A DNA stretch of 64,000 nt from Domibacillus enclensis (GCF_900156125.1 NZ_FTLX01000008.1:84755-148754); one strand, 5' to 3'. Shown: positions 45,514 through 55,751, counted from the stretch's first letter. Notes: generated from the sequence alone by a model not told the origin. Made by a program: numbers and translations.

Positions 45514-47247
45514 TTATTTCAGCATGTCTTGCACACGGTGCATGAAGTCTTCCTGTACGAGAGCAAGCTTTTCGGTAACGGCGGCGAATGAATCGGCCTG
45601 CACGCCAAAGTAAAATTTCACTTTCGGCTCTGTTCCGGACGGGCGGGCACATACCCATGTGCCGTCCTCCAGGAAATATTTTAAGACGTTGGATGAAGGC
45701 AGCTCGATCGTTTCTTTCGCATCGGTGGAAATAATGGTCCGCTCGCCCGTTTGGTAATCTTCAACAGAATTAACGGAAATGCCAGCAATGGCTTCAGGCG
45801 CCTGCGCACGGAAGGCAGCAAGAAGGCCAGCGATCTGCTCGGCTCCATCTTTCCCTTTTAACGTAAGAGATTGAAGCCCTTCTTTGTAATAGCCAACACG
45901 CTCATACAAATCCATCAACGCATCATAAAGCGTTTTGCCTTGCTTTTTGTAATACGCACACGCTTCGACGGCCATTAAAGCGGCTTGCACAGCGTCCTTG
46001 TCACGGGCAAAATCCCCGATCAAATAGCCGTAGCTTTCTTCATAGCCAAATAAGAAGGTATGTTCACCTGATTCATTGTACTGCTCAATCTTTTCACCGA
46101 TAAATTTAAAGCCTGTCAGTACATCCTCACAGGAAACACCGTACTGCTCAGCTGCCGCACGCCCAAGCTCAGATGTCACAATTGTCTTGAAGATCCGGCC
46201 ATTGGCTGGCAGCGTGCCTTTTTCTTTTTTGCGGGATAAAATATAATCAACGAGCACGGCACCTGTTTCGTTGCCTGTGAGCAGCACGTAACCGCCATTC
46301 CCGTCTTTGACAGCGACGCCGAGACGGTCTGCATCCGGGTCTGTTGCAATTAAAATATCCGCATCAGTTTTCTGACCATCGCGAATCGCCAGCTCAAACG
46401 CGGCTTTTTCTTCCGGATTTGGCGATTTCACCGTGGAAAAATTGGCATCCGGCTGCTCCTGCTCTGCTACAACCGTCACATTTTTATAACCGAGCGCGTC
46501 AAGCGCCTGGCGCACCGGCTTGTTGCCTGTGCCATGTAATGGAGAAAACACAATTGAAACGTCAGATTCCGTCGCTGCTTCCGGCCATTCAGAAATGGTC
46601 AGCAGCTTGGCCACGTAGGCCTCGTCCATTTCTTTTCCGATCATTTGAATTAAGCCTTTTTCCTTTAAAGCAGATTCCTCTTCGACACTAATTTGGAGCT
46701 CGTTGCCTGAAGCGTTTACGTGGTCAATGACACGATCCGCAGATTCCGGCGCAAGCTGTGCACCATCCGGGCCGTATACTTTATAGCCGTTATATTCAGG
46801 TGGATTGTGGCTTGCGGTGATGACGATTCCCGCAAACGCATTTAATTCGCGCACAGCAAAAGAAAGCTCGGGTGTTGGGCGCAGCTCATCGAATACATAT
46901 GTCTGAATACCGGCTGATGCCAGCGTTTTTGCACTTTCAATGGCAAACTCCGGCGATTTATGGCGGGAATCATATGCGATCACTACCCCGCGCTTTTTCG
47001 CTTCTTCTCCTTGCTCTGTTATGTAGGCAGCAAGACCAGCAGACGCTTTCCGGATTGTGTATACATTCATCCGGTTCGTGCCCGCGCCGATTTCTCCGCG
47101 CATGCCGCCGGTACCGAATTCAAGATTTTTGTAGAACGCATCCTCTACACTTTTTTCGTCTTCTTCGATGGAAACGAGCAGCTCACTCATTTCTTGATCA
47201 AGTCCATCGTAATTCTTCCATCTCATGTATTCATCTTCCCAGGCCAC
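45514..47247 (-). CDS. pgcA: alpha-phosphoglucomutase PgcA
   Basis: A 577-residue phosphohexomutase that converts glucose-6-P to glucose-1-P for cell wall and glycolipid synthesis. The catalytic serine lies in [14 protein letters not shown] near residue 141, the metal loop DPDADRLG near 295 and the phosphate-binding [12 protein letters not shown] near 543. The start is set at a GTG at 47247 ([10 protein letters not shown]), 7 bases after GGAGGG; the TTG at 47262 is itself the ribosome site. Confidence 0.94.
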   Translation of the reverse strand: MAWEDEYMRWKNYDGLDQEMSELLVSIEEDEKSVEDAFYKNLEFGTGGMRGEIGAGTNRMNVYTIRKASAGLAAYITEQGEEAKKRGVVIAYDSRHKSPEFAIESAKTLASAGIQTYVFDELRPTPELSFAVRELNAFAGIVITASHNPPEYNGYKVYGPDGAQLAPESADRVIDHVNASGNELQISVEEESALKEKGLIQMIGKEMDEAYVAKLLTISEWPEAATESDVSIVFSPLHGTGNKPVRQALDALGYKNVTVVAEQEQPDANFSTVKSPNPEEKAAFELAIRDGQKTDADILIATDPDADRLGVAVKDGNGGYVLLTGNETGAVLVDYILSRKKEKGTLPANGRIFKTIVTSELGRAAAEQYGVSCEDVLTGFKFIGEKIEQYNESGEHTFLFGYEESYGYLIGDFARDKDAVQAALMAVEACAYYKKQGKTLYDALMDLYERVGYYKEGLQSLTLKGKDGAEQIAGLLAAFRAQAPEAIAGISVNSVEDYQTGERTIISTDAKETIELPSSNVLKYFLEDGTWVCARPSGTEPKVKFYFGVQADSFAAVTEKLALVQEDFMHRVQDMLK

Positions 47248-47400
47248 AGGCAATCCCTCCAAACTATGATTTCCTATATCATACCATCTGTTTAGTTCAT
47301 TTTACAGTTTTATCATGACGCGGAATGTTTTACTTTTTCCTTCTGTTCAGACTATAATGCTAATGTTCAGCAATTATTTTAATTCTAGGCGGGATGAAAC

Positions 47401-47817
47401 ATGCAAAAAAAAGAAAACCTGCTTTTTACCGCATGGGCTGCTTCATTAACGGCGATGCTCGGGAGCCTTTACTTCTCGGAAATTGTCGGATATGAACCGT
47501 GTGAGCTGTGCTGGTATCAGCGGATTCTCATGTACCCGATTGTGTTAATACTCGGGATCGCCGTTGTGAAAAAGGATCTGAAGGCTGCCGTATACTCTCT
47601 TGCGTTTTCAGCAATCGGCGCACTTGTTTCTCTTTATCATTACGGTCTTCAAAAGGTCGATTTTTTAACTGACGCTGCTCCTGCCTGCGGGCGTGTGCCC
47701 TGTACAGGCATGTACATTAACTGGTTCGGCTTTGTGACCATACCATTTTTGGCTTTAACGGCGTTTGTGATTATTTTCATCACAAGCCTGATGATTTTAA
47801 AAAGAAAAGGAGAATAA
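47401..47817 (+). CDS. bdbC: DsbB-family thiol-disulfide oxidoreductase (BdbC-like)
   Basis: A 138-residue membrane protein with four helices and two cysteine pairs outside the membrane, Cys34/Cys37 (EPCELCWYQR) and Cys96/Cys101. It passes electrons from a thiol-oxidising partner to quinone. It is followed by a thioredoxin-like gene after 3 bases, so the two form a disulfide-bond pair. BdbB/BdbC cannot be told apart for certain. Confidence 0.9.
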   Translation: MQKKENLLFTAWAASLTAMLGSLYFSEIVGYEPCELCWYQRILMYPIVLILGIAVVKKDLKAAVYSLAFSAIGALVSLYHYGLQKVDFLTDAAPACGRVPCTGMYINWFGFVTIPFLALTAFVIIFITSLMILKRKGE

Positions 47818-47820
47818 CTG

Positions 47821-48297
47821 TTGAAGAAAATTATTATTTTCGCTGTGGTGCTCATCGCTATTTTCGGGGCCATTGCCTTTATTACGCAATATCAGAAAGA
47901 ACAAGCTACGGAAGGAAATCCATATGGAAAAGATGATCTAGACGCTTCTACCATTGAGCAGCTGGATGATCCGAACTATCAAAATATTGTTTTGCCGGAA
48001 GACTTACAGGAAAAGCTTGAGAACGGCGAGGATGCGGTTGTGTATTTTTACAGCCCGACCTGCCCGCACTGTCAGGAAACAACACCTGTCTTAATGCCGA
48101 TTGCGGATGATGAAAATGTGGACGTGCTTCAGTACAACCTGCTTGAATTTGAACAGGGCTGGACAGACTATAAGATTGAATACACGCCAACCCTTATTTA
48201 TTTTGAAAATGGCGTTGAAAAAGACCGTCTCGTTGGCAGTCAGCCGGAATCAGAATGGACCGCCTTTTTAGGGCAGACAAAAGAAGAAAACCAATAA
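47821..48297 (+). CDS. membrane-anchored thioredoxin-like protein
   Basis: A 158-residue protein starting with TTG. The N-terminal membrane anchor (about 4-22) is followed by a thioredoxin domain with active site Cys81-Pro-His-Cys84 (CPHC is the DsbA-like type) and the cis-Pro in EYTPTLIYF. It is coupled to bdbC and likely its exported thiol partner, in place of BdbD, which is larger. Function inferred. Confidence 0.85.
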   Translation: MKKIIIFAVVLIAIFGAIAFITQYQKEQATEGNPYGKDDLDASTIEQLDDPNYQNIVLPEDLQEKLENGEDAVVYFYSPTCPHCQETTPVLMPIADDENVDVLQYNLLEFEQGWTDYKIEYTPTLIYFENGVEKDRLVGSQPESEWTAFLGQTKEENQ

Positions 48298-48331
48298 AAA
48301 AAGGCTTCCCGCCGGGCGGGAAGCTTTTTTC
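48296..48331. terminator. bidirectional terminator after the thioredoxin-like gene
   Basis: AAAAAAGGCTTCCCGCC paired with GGGCGGGAAGCTTTTTT, one bulge. Its plus-strand tail is TTTTTTC. The minus-strand yhcU also ends at it. Confidence 0.85.
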
Positions 48332-48689
48332 AATTAAAGGAACCTGCATGCCGGTGCTCCAGAAAAAAGGACAGCTGAAACGGAAAGGCAATTTGATAGC
48401 TTTGAAGGATATGTATGCTTTCTGTGAATAAATCTTCATAATGTGTGGAGATCGATGGTGTTTCTAGAATTGAAATAATCGTGTTCAGCGCGGTAATCAC
48501 CTTCGAGGCATCGTCCAGCGATTCCACATATTCAAAGGACTGGTCGTGTAAACTGAATAATTTTTCCGCTTCAAATAAATCGACCAGCTCTTTTTGAAGG
48601 TATCGCGGAAAAACATGTCTCGACAAGTAGTTGCATAGTGATTTCATTTTTTCTTCTTGTTCAATCGTTGAAGACATAAGCATGGACAT
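48330..48689 (-). CDS. yhcU: YhcU-like protein
   Basis: A 119-residue, mostly helical soluble protein resembling YhcU (B. subtilis 131 residues), from the same divergent arrangement with yhcT. SSTIEQEEKMKSLCNYLSRH near the start and the SYQIAFPFQLSFFLEHR end are the most distinctive. Function unknown. The start could be any of three ATGs in the first five codons. Confidence 0.7.
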   Translation of the reverse strand: MSMLMSSTIEQEEKMKSLCNYLSRHVFPRYLQKELVDLFEAEKLFSLHDQSFEYVESLDDASKVITALNTIISILETPSISTHYEDLFTESIHILQSYQIAFPFQLSFFLEHRHAGSFN

Positions 48690-48781
48690 GGATCACAGCC
48701 ACCTTTATTTGCAGTCTTCCATAAGAATACCATACAATCTTGTAGAAGAAAAAGAATATTTGTCAGAAAAGGATGATTTTA

Positions 48782-49690
48782 ATGAACACAATTCGACAAG
48801 GACCTTATTTTATTATACAAATTGATAGCGACTGGGAAGACCTCACAATCGAAGCCCTTTTCAAAGAAAAATGGCCGTTGCCAAAAAAAATGGTGCACAT
48901 GTGGCGAATGGAAAAAGTGGTGTTGCTCAATAATGAACAGGTAAGCTGGCATCAGCCGCTGAACAAAGGCGACCGCGTATCGATCCCTTTTTTCAAGCCC
49001 GGTCGATTCGGTGCAGATCCCGAGTACCCTCACGCGTCTGTTTTATATGAAAACGACCATTTTCTCGTAGCAAATAAGCCGGCAGGAATGAAAACACACC
49101 CGAACCAGCCGGACGAAGGGAGCACGCTTTTAAATCATGTCTGCTATCACGTTTTAATGAGCGGAGACACATTGCCTGTGCGCCACGTTCATCGGCTCGA
49201 TGAAGGAACGACTGGGGCTGTTTTATTCGCCAAGCACGAGGCAGCGTACGCTTTTTTATCCCGCCTGCTGGAACGAAAAGATATATTCCGAACATATTAT
49301 GCTGTCGTGGACGGGATCGTTGAGCGGAAAAGCGGCACGATTACGAAAGCGATCGGCAAGGACCGGCACCACCCATCCCGGCAGCGGGTTTCGCCATCTG
49401 GACAATCAGCTGTTACTCATTATAAGCGGCTGGCTGTCCATAATGGAAAGTCCCTTCTTGAATGCAGGCTTGAGACAGGGCGCACGCACCAAATCAGGGT
49501 TCATTTATCATCGATCGGCCATCCGATCACAGGTGACAGCTTATATGGAGGCACTCCGGTTTCTCCGAATCCCCTGCTCCATGCGGCAAAATTAACGATT
49601 CCTGAATTATTTGGCAATGAAAGCGTGACCGTTTGCGCTCCCGTTCCTTCCGCAATAAAAAAGCTTTTTCATTCGACAAAATTCGAGTAG
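48782..49690 (+). CDS. yhcT: RluD-family pseudouridine synthase YhcT
   Basis: A 302-residue RNA pseudouridine synthase. A short S4-like N-terminal part (about 20-75) precedes the catalytic domain with HRLDEGTTGAVLFAK (catalytic Asp, about 139-153), TGRTHQIRVHLSSIGHPITG near 239 and the final HAAKLTIPE. It isomerises uridines in rRNA or tRNA; the target is unknown. The start at 48782 is 8 bases after AAAGGA. Confidence 0.92.
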   Translation: MNTIRQGPYFIIQIDSDWEDLTIEALFKEKWPLPKKMVHMWRMEKVVLLNNEQVSWHQPLNKGDRVSIPFFKPGRFGADPEYPHASVLYENDHFLVANKPAGMKTHPNQPDEGSTLLNHVCYHVLMSGDTLPVRHVHRLDEGTTGAVLFAKHEAAYAFLSRLLERKDIFRTYYAVVDGIVERKSGTITKAIGKDRHHPSRQRVSPSGQSAVTHYKRLAVHNGKSLLECRLETGRTHQIRVHLSSIGHPITGDSLYGGTPVSPNPLLHAAKLTIPELFGNESVTVCAPVPSAIKKLFHSTKFE

Positions 49691-49737
49691 AATGGAACGG
49701 TTGATGTTATATCTATAAAATATAGGGGGCCTTTACG

Positions 49738-50355
49738 GTGTTCAAGCAGAAAAAAGATAAGTTTTCACTATTGCTGGAGTCGATTGCATTAAATTTAAAA
49801 GACGGAGCTTATTATTTCGACGAATATAAACTCAAAAACGCTAATGATTTAAAGATATTTTCCGACCAAATGAAGCAATTCGAAACAAAGGGCGATGATT
49901 TTATTCATGAAATTATTAAGGAACTGAATCATACCTTTATTACGCCGATTGAGCGGGAAGACATTCTGGCTCTCGCGATGAGCATGGATGATGTGCTCGA
50001 CGGTCTTGAAGAAACAGCCGCTATGTTCGAGATGTATTCCATCATTGAAGCAGATGACTATATGATTAAGTTTGTTGAAGCCATCCGCGCCTGCACAGAT
50101 GAAATGGTTCGAGCCATTGAGTTGCTGTCGATGAAGAAGCTGCAGGAGATCCGGACACACGCCATTAAAATTAAAGATTTGGAAACGGTGTGCGACGGCG
50201 TTCTTCGCCAGTCGATCAAGCATATTTTCACCATCGAAAAAGACCCGATCCGCTTGATCAAGATGAAGGAGATTTATGAAAACCTGGAAGAGGTCGCTGA
50301 TTTCTGCCAGGATGTTGCCAACACGCTTGAAACAATCATCATGAAAAACGCATAA
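49738..50355 (+). CDS. ykaA: DUF47 phosphate-transport regulator (YkaA-like)
   Basis: A 205-residue PhoU-like helical protein of the DUF47 family; starts with GTG. ITPIEREDILALAMSMDDVLD near residue 62 is the metal-binding family motif. It regulates or assists the Pit transporter encoded 13 bases downstream. GGGGGCC precedes the start. Confidence 0.88.
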   Translation: MFKQKKDKFSLLLESIALNLKDGAYYFDEYKLKNANDLKIFSDQMKQFETKGDDFIHEIIKELNHTFITPIEREDILALAMSMDDVLDGLEETAAMFEMYSIIEADDYMIKFVEAIRACTDEMVRAIELLSMKKLQEIRTHAIKIKDLETVCDGVLRQSIKHIFTIEKDPIRLIKMKEIYENLEEVADFCQDVANTLETIIMKNA

Positions 50356-50368
50356 GGGGTCTTGACCG

Positions 50369-51367
50369 TTGGATACTTTGTTTATTATCACCATATTAAT
50401 TGTCATCTTCGCTCTCGCATTTGATTTTATAAATGGCTTTCACGACACAGCAAATGCGATAGCAACAGCTGTGTCCACAAAAGCGTTAACACCCAGACGC
50501 GCGATTATTCTTGCTGCGTTTATGAACTTTCTCGGCGCCATGACGTTTACAGGTGTCGCCAAAACCATCACAAAAGACATCGTCGACCCTTTTATGCTCG
50601 AAAACGGTCTCGTCGTGATTCTGGCGGCGCTGACTGCGGCAATTTTTTGGAATTTACTCACCTGGTATTATGGGATTCCAAGCAGCTCATCGCACGCACT
50701 GATCGGTTCGATCGCGGGTGCCGCGATTGCAGCGGCCGGGCTTCAAGCGCTAAATTACAGTGGCTTCTTTAAAATTTTACAGGCGCTGATCATTTCACCG
50801 CTGCTTGCTTTTGCCATCGGGTTTATCGTCTACAGTTTATTTAAAGTGATGTTTAAAAATCATAATTTAACAAAAACCAATCGCCATTTCCGTTTGTTTC
50901 AAATTTTCACAGCGGCGCTGCAGGCTTACACGCATGGCACCAACGATGCGCAAAAAGCGATGGGTATTATTACAATGGCGCTCATTGCCGGAAATTATCA
51001 GCAGTCAACCGATATACAGCTTTGGGTTCAGGTGTCCTGTGCTCTGGCAATGGGAATTGGCACATCGGTCGGCGGCTGGAAGATTATTAAAACCGTCGGC
51101 GGAAAAATCATGAAAATACGGCCGGTCAATGGCGTAGCCGCCGATCTGTCTTCTGCCATGATTATTTTCGGTGCAACAATGATTCATCTGCCTGTCAGCA
51201 CCACACACGTTATTTCGTCTTCTATCCTGGGCGTGGGTTCTTCACACCGGATCAAAGGCGTGAAATGGGGCACGGCTCAGCGCATGCTGATTACATGGGT
51301 TATTACACTGCCAGTTTCAGCCACACTTGCAGCCCTTATTTATTTTATTTTAAATTTATTCTTTTAA
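50369..51367 (+). CDS. pit: low-affinity inorganic phosphate transporter (Pit)
   Basis: A 332-residue PiT-family carrier with about ten membrane helices, starting with TTG. The duplicated signature is visible: DFINGFHDTANAIATAVSTK near residue 18 and THGTNDAQKAMGIITMAL near 193. It brings in phosphate with protons or as a metal complex. Paired with the DUF47 gene (ykaB in B. subtilis). Confidence 0.93.
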   Translation: MDTLFIITILIVIFALAFDFINGFHDTANAIATAVSTKALTPRRAIILAAFMNFLGAMTFTGVAKTITKDIVDPFMLENGLVVILAALTAAIFWNLLTWYYGIPSSSSHALIGSIAGAAIAAAGLQALNYSGFFKILQALIISPLLAFAIGFIVYSLFKVMFKNHNLTKTNRHFRLFQIFTAALQAYTHGTNDAQKAMGIITMALIAGNYQQSTDIQLWVQVSCALAMGIGTSVGGWKIIKTVGGKIMKIRPVNGVAADLSSAMIIFGATMIHLPVSTTHVISSSILGVGSSHRIKGVKWGTAQRMLITWVITLPVSATLAALIYFILNLFF

Positions 51368-51397
51368 GCTGGATCTTTTATAGGTTCAGCTTTTTTC
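51365..51397 (+). terminator. terminator of pit
   Basis: AAGCTGGA...TTCAGCTT stem (one mismatch) then TTTTTTC, from the stop codon on. Confidence 0.75.
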
Positions 51398-51540
51398 AAA
51401 TGAAAAGCTGGATTTCTTGACGAATCAGTCAACATTGATTAAAGTGAAGAACGGATACGACGTACTTACGAAAAGTGATTAAGGTACGAATTTGTTTAAA
51501 AAGCTCAACATAAGGAATGACTCAAGGAGGATTTACTCGT

Positions 51541-52152
51541 ATGACAGAATTTTTTGATGTAGCGTTAAGCCGCCGGTCTGTGAAAGTATACGACCCCGAG
51601 GCTCATATATCGCAAGAAGAATTAACTGAACTATTAGAAATGGCAGGGCGCGCTCCATCCGCCTGGAATCTGCAGCAATGGCATTTTCTCATTTTCCACG
51701 GGAAAGATGTTCAGGAAAAGCTGCTGCCGATCGCTTACAACCAGCAGCAGATTGTGGATGCTTCCGCCGTCATTTGTATCATGGGGGATCTTCAGGCTAA
51801 TTTAAACGTAGACCCTGTTTTCGACCCTCAAGTAGAAGCTAATGAAATGACGCCCGAGCTGAAAGAAATATTAGCCGGCCAAATTAATGGAGCCTATAAG
51901 CGCCCGGAATACCCGCGTGACGGTGCCATCTTGAATTCTTCCCTGGCCGCTATGCAGTTTATGCTCGCCGCGCGTGCAAAAGGATATGACACCTGTCCGA
52001 TCGGCGGCTTTAATGCCGCAAGCTTGATTGAAGAATTTAATGTGCCGAAGCGTTACTTGCCTACTATGCTGATCACTGTCGGAACAGCACGTCAAGAAGG
52101 CCGGCCGACCGACCGGCTGCCAATCGATAAGCTGGTCACCTACGCAAAATAA
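51541..52152 (+). CDS. nitroreductase-family flavoprotein
   Basis: A 203-residue FMN enzyme. SRRSVKVYDPEAHIS near the start (the FMN phosphate-binding RRS), APSAWNLQQWHFLIF near 42 and GYDTCPIGGFN near 152. It reduces nitro compounds, quinones or similar with NAD(P)H; the physiological substrate is unknown. The start at 51541 is 10 bases after AAGGAGG. Confidence 0.88.
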   Translation: MTEFFDVALSRRSVKVYDPEAHISQEELTELLEMAGRAPSAWNLQQWHFLIFHGKDVQEKLLPIAYNQQQIVDASAVICIMGDLQANLNVDPVFDPQVEANEMTPELKEILAGQINGAYKRPEYPRDGAILNSSLAAMQFMLAARAKGYDTCPIGGFNAASLIEEFNVPKRYLPTMLITVGTARQEGRPTDRLPIDKLVTYAK

Positions 52153-52164
52153 GCGTCATGTGAC

Positions 52165-52233
52165 AAAAGGCTTTGAATAGAAGGAAATGCCGAACGATTA
52201 TGCAAAAATATTGCATTCGTTCGGCTTTCTTTT
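52165..52233 (+). terminator. terminator after the nitroreductase gene, cassette copy 3
   Basis: Lead AAAAGGCTTTGAATAGAAGG (52165-52184), stem GCCGAACGA/TCGTTCGGC (52189-52225) with an inner ATGCAA/TTGCAT stem, and a long T-run. Shares lead and stem with 13283-13346 and 45441-45495. No structured core lies next to it. Confidence 0.9.
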
Positions 52234-52352
52234 TTTTGTTTTTCATTGCGATGAACCCGCTCTTTCCATGAAATTGTTTCTTGCATCCGATACGCAAAAC
52301 GTCTAATATTAGTTTTGGACTTTCAACGCTTGTTTTGTGGAGGAATATAAGA

Positions 52353-53651
52353 ATGTTTAAATTACAGGAACATGGAACGACGGTGAAAACGGAGCTTTTG
52401 GCCGGTTTAACAACGTTTTTAACGATGGTTTATATCGTCATCGTCAATCCGCTTATTTTACAGGATGCCGGAGTGCCATTTGAGCAGGTGTTCACGGCAA
52501 CGATCATTGCCGCTGTTGTCGGCACACTCTGGATGGGCCTATTCGCCAATTATCCGATCGCCATTGCGCCGGGAATGGGCATGAATGCGTATTTCGCTTA
52601 TTCCGTCGTTGGCTCTCATGGCGGGATTACGTATGAAACAGCTTTTGCCGCCGTTTTTGTTTCCGGGCTGTTTTTTGTGCTGTTATCGTTAACACCGCTT
52701 CGCGAAAAGCTGATCACGGCGATTCCCGCTAATTTAAAGCACGGTATCACTGCCGGGATCGGCTTATTTATCGCCTTTATCGGCTTGAGACTGACAGGCA
52801 TTATTGCAGCGGATGAAAACAACCTGGTGAAGCTGGGCGATTTGCATAGCCCCTCTGCCCTGCTTGCTCTTTTCGGTCTGGCTGTGACGATTATTTTAAT
52901 GGTCCGTGGCGTAAACGGCGCTCTTTTTATCGGCATGATCATTACTGGACTTGTGGCTTTTTTCACAGGCCAGCTGGAATTCAAAGAAATTATGGGATTG
53001 CCGTCGTTGCCGGAGGGCCTGATTGCCTTTAACCCGATTACTGCATTTGGTGATGTCATTCAGCACGGCTTGTTTGCTGTTGTGTTTTCCTTTTTGCTCG
53101 TAACAATTTTTGATACAACGGGGACAATGATTGCGGTTGCCCAGCAGGCCGGCCTTATGAAGGACAACACGATGCCGAGAGCCCGCCAGGCGTTGCTAGC
53201 GGATTCTGTTGCGACATCTGTCGGGGCGATGGCAGGAACGAGCCCAACAAGTGCCTACATCGAATCGTCAACAGGCGTTGCTGCTGGCGGCCGTACGGGA
53301 CTGACGGCTGTGACTGTCGCTGTTTTGTTTATCCTGGCTGCGTTTTTTGGCCCGCTCGTTTCTGCCGTTTCAGGCATTTCCGCTATTACAGCTCCCGCAC
53401 TAATTATTGTCGGCTGCCTGATGATGGAAAGTGTCGCTAAAATTAACTGGAATGAGCTCGATGAAGCATTTCCGGCATTTTTAATCATTTTGAGCATGCC
53501 GCTCACGTCCAGTATCGCAACGGGAATCGCACTTGGATTTGTTTCGTATCCACTTGTGAAAATTGCCCGCGGCCGTGCCAAAGAAGTGCATCCGCTCGTT
53601 TATCTATTCGCTGTGCTGTTCTTTTACCAGCTTGCTTTTTTACCGCATTAA
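52353..53651 (+). CDS. NCS2-family purine permease (AzgA/PbuG type)
   Basis: A 432-residue carrier with about 12 membrane segments. IVIVNPLILQDAGVPF near 30, PGMGMNAYFAYSVVG near 74 and the SPTSAYIESSTGVAAGGRTG region near 293 are typical of AzgA-like guanine/hypoxanthine permeases. The start at 52353 follows GGAGG by 8 bases; the longer reading from 52281 has no site. Unlike B. subtilis pbuG, no purine riboswitch is visible upstream. Confidence 0.88.
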   Translation: MFKLQEHGTTVKTELLAGLTTFLTMVYIVIVNPLILQDAGVPFEQVFTATIIAAVVGTLWMGLFANYPIAIAPGMGMNAYFAYSVVGSHGGITYETAFAAVFVSGLFFVLLSLTPLREKLITAIPANLKHGITAGIGLFIAFIGLRLTGIIAADENNLVKLGDLHSPSALLALFGLAVTIILMVRGVNGALFIGMIITGLVAFFTGQLEFKEIMGLPSLPEGLIAFNPITAFGDVIQHGLFAVVFSFLLVTIFDTTGTMIAVAQQAGLMKDNTMPRARQALLADSVATSVGAMAGTSPTSAYIESSTGVAAGGRTGLTAVTVAVLFILAAFFGPLVSAVSGISAITAPALIIVGCLMMESVAKINWNELDEAFPAFLIILSMPLTSSIATGIALGFVSYPLVKIARGRAKEVHPLVYLFAVLFFYQLAFLPH

Positions 53652-53678
53652 AAAAAACGCTCACGTGAGCGTTTTTTT
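53651..53678. terminator. bidirectional terminator between the purine permease and wrbA
   Basis: AAAAAAACGCTCAC and its exact complement, loop-free palindrome with T-runs on both sides. Confidence 0.9.
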
Positions 53679-54274
53679 TACAAATGGGAAAGTGCTTTTG
53701 CGACGGCTACTGTTCGCTTCGCTTGATGCTTAACGGCCGCTTCTACATTTTCCTTCATTCCGTTTTCTCCAACGGTCACACTTGTCCCGTACGGATTTCC
53801 GCCTGCTTCAAACAAAACCGGATCTGTGTAGCCCGGTGCGGCAATGATCGCACCCCAGTGGTACATTGTTGTGTACAGCTGCAAAATCGTCTGCTCCTGG
53901 CCGCCGTGCGGATTTTGCGCAGACGACATGGCACTGACGGCTTTATTGGCTAATTTGCCTTTTGCCCAAAGCCCGCCCGTTGTATCAATGAACTGCTTAA
54001 GCTGTCCCGGCACATTTCCGTATCGCGTTGGCACACTGAAGATGATCCCGTCTGCCCACTCCAAATCCTCCAGTGTCACCTCAGGAATATCCTTTGCCTC
54101 TTCCACGTGCGCTTTCCACGCAGGATTGCCTTCGATCACAGAAGACGGTGCCGTTTCCGGTACTTTCAATACTTTTACTTCCGCTCCTGCTTCTTCACCT
54201 GCTTCTTTTGCCCAGTTTGCCAACTTCAGATTGGTTCCAGTCATGCTGTAATAAATAACCGCTAATTTTGTCAT
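53678..54274 (-). CDS. wrbA: WrbA-type NAD(P)H:quinone oxidoreductase
   Basis: A 198-residue flavodoxin-like protein. FMN-binding loop YSMTGTNLKLANW near 9-21, FSVPTRYGNVPGQLKQFIDT near 78 and SAQNPHGGQEQTIL near 117 match WrbA. It reduces quinones by two electrons. It stands alone. Confidence 0.88.
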   Translation of the reverse strand: MTKLAVIYYSMTGTNLKLANWAKEAGEEAGAEVKVLKVPETAPSSVIEGNPAWKAHVEEAKDIPEVTLEDLEWADGIIFSVPTRYGNVPGQLKQFIDTTGGLWAKGKLANKAVSAMSSAQNPHGGQEQTILQLYTTMYHWGAIIAAPGYTDPVLFEAGGNPYGTSVTVGENGMKENVEAAVKHQAKRTVAVAKALSHL

Positions 54275-54343
54275 GAATTTTCCCCCTCAGGCTTTGTTGA
54301 ACTCATTACACAGTTTGCCCCTTCAGAGAGAAAACAAAACATT

Positions 54344-55477
54344 TCAATCTTCTTGTTTAAAAAAGAAAGACAGCGCTGGATACACATCTTCCCTTTTTCG
54401 AATCACATACGATTTAAAAAGAGGATTCTCTACTTTGCGAAAAGCGGACATAAGCGGCGTCGTCCGGTTATATTGATTCACTTCCCCGTAGCCAAACATG
54501 CGGCAGTGCGGCAAAACCTTTTCAAGAAGTGCTGTACACTGCAGATTGTCTGACGCCAGATTGTCTCCATCTGAAAAATGAAACGGATAAATGTTGTAGC
54601 GGTCTGGCGGATAGTCTGTTTCCATTAAACGGAGCGCCAGCTTATAAGCGGATGAACAAATCGTCCCGCCACTTTCCCCTTTTGTAAAAAAATCGTTTTC
54701 TTCCATTAACACTGCTTCTGTATGATGAGCAATAAACACAATGTCCACCGTTGAATATTTTCTGCGTAAAAAGCGGGTCATCCAAAAGAAAAAGCTGCGT
54801 GCAATATATTTTTCAAAAGGGCCCATGCTGCCGCTCGTATCCATCATGGCAAAGATCACTGCTTTGGACTGAGGCGTTTTTTCATCGTCAATCGAGCGGA
54901 ACCTCCTGTCTTCAGGCTTCACTGGAAAAAAGGAAGAAGCCCCGTTTAATGAATTACGCTTAAAAGCGGCCATTAACGTTTTCTTTTTATCGATCCGTGC
55001 GGTAACACCTGTTTTGCGAATATCATTTACGTTCCAGTCTGTAATAATGGTGTCTGATTTTTCTTTTTGAGCCAGGTTCGGAAGAGCAAGTTCAGAAAAA
55101 AGCGTTTCTTCAATTTCCGCCATGCTTACTTCTGCCTCATAATAATCGGTACCTTTTTCATTTCCTGCTTTTTTCCCCTGACCTGAGGCTCCCTTTTCAT
55201 TCCCCGCCCGGGCAATCGCATCGCCGACTTCGCCTTTGCCTTGACCGGCGTGCGTTGATTTTTCGTCTGAATATTTGATTTTGTATTCTTGAAGGGAGCG
55301 AATAGGCAGCTTGACTGTTCTATTTCCATCTGACATAATGATTTGCTCTTCTGTAATCATATCGGCTAAATTTTTTTTGATGGCTTCCTTTACTTTCTGG
55401 CGGTGCCGCTCCTGGTCATCAAAGCCTTTCCGGTGCAGCGACCAGTCTTCTTCAGATACATGATAAAAAGATCCCAT
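54344..55477 (-). CDS. yhbH: sporulation protein YhbH (DUF444)
   Basis: A 377-residue DUF444 protein. The VWA-like core is [20 protein letters not shown] near 205 and [15 protein letters not shown] near 290; a charged, Gly/Lys-rich stretch (about 78-110) precedes it. It lies 299 bases downstream of prkA in the same direction, as in other bacilli; the two act with SpoVR in sporulation or starvation. Its biochemical role is unknown. Confidence 0.92.
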   Translation of the reverse strand: MGSFYHVSEEDWSLHRKGFDDQERHRQKVKEAIKKNLADMITEEQIIMSDGNRTVKLPIRSLQEYKIKYSDEKSTHAGQGKGEVGDAIARAGNEKGASGQGKKAGNEKGTDYYEAEVSMAEIEETLFSELALPNLAQKEKSDTIITDWNVNDIRKTGVTARIDKKKTLMAAFKRNSLNGASSFFPVKPEDRRFRSIDDEKTPQSKAVIFAMMDTSGSMGPFEKYIARSFFFWMTRFLRRKYSTVDIVFIAHHTEAVLMEENDFFTKGESGGTICSSAYKLALRLMETDYPPDRYNIYPFHFSDGDNLASDNLQCTALLEKVLPHCRMFGYGEVNQYNRTTPLMSAFRKVENPLFKSYVIRKREDVYPALSFFFKQED

Positions 55478-55577
55478 TTCTCTTCCTCCCCGTTCGAATC
55501 TTTAGCAGCCTTTCTTATTTGTTTCGTTCCTCTGGATAATGGGTAAACTACGGAAAACGAATGTGAGGTGGCTGAAG

Positions 55578-55751
55578 ATGAATTTTAAAGAGCGCGAAGT
55601 CGAGCCTGTTAATTCAATGGTCACAAGCTTTGAAGATATGGAAATTCTCGGACGGCAAATGGAGCGCCAGCGGACGAATGAAGAACTTATGAAGCATGAA
55701 CGCCAGCCTGATCCGGTTCAATATGATGAAGCAATAGATGGAAAAGAATAA
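55578..55751 (+). CDS. small hydrophilic protein between yhbH and prkA
   Basis: A 57-residue, highly charged ORF (MNFKEREVEPVNSMVTSFED at the start), opposite in direction to its neighbours. The ATG at 55578 is preceded by GAGGTGGC, and a strong terminator follows the stop. No family is recognised. Likely real on the strength of the ribosome site and terminator. Confidence 0.6.
   Translation: MNFKEREVEPVNSMVTSFEDMEILGRQMERQRTNEELMKHERQPDPVQYDEAIDGKE

Noticed and set aside
52233..52352. Possible purine riboswitch before the purine permease gene
   Set aside because: None of the conserved purine aptamer sequences (such as TATAATCCTAATGATATGG-type core) can be found.
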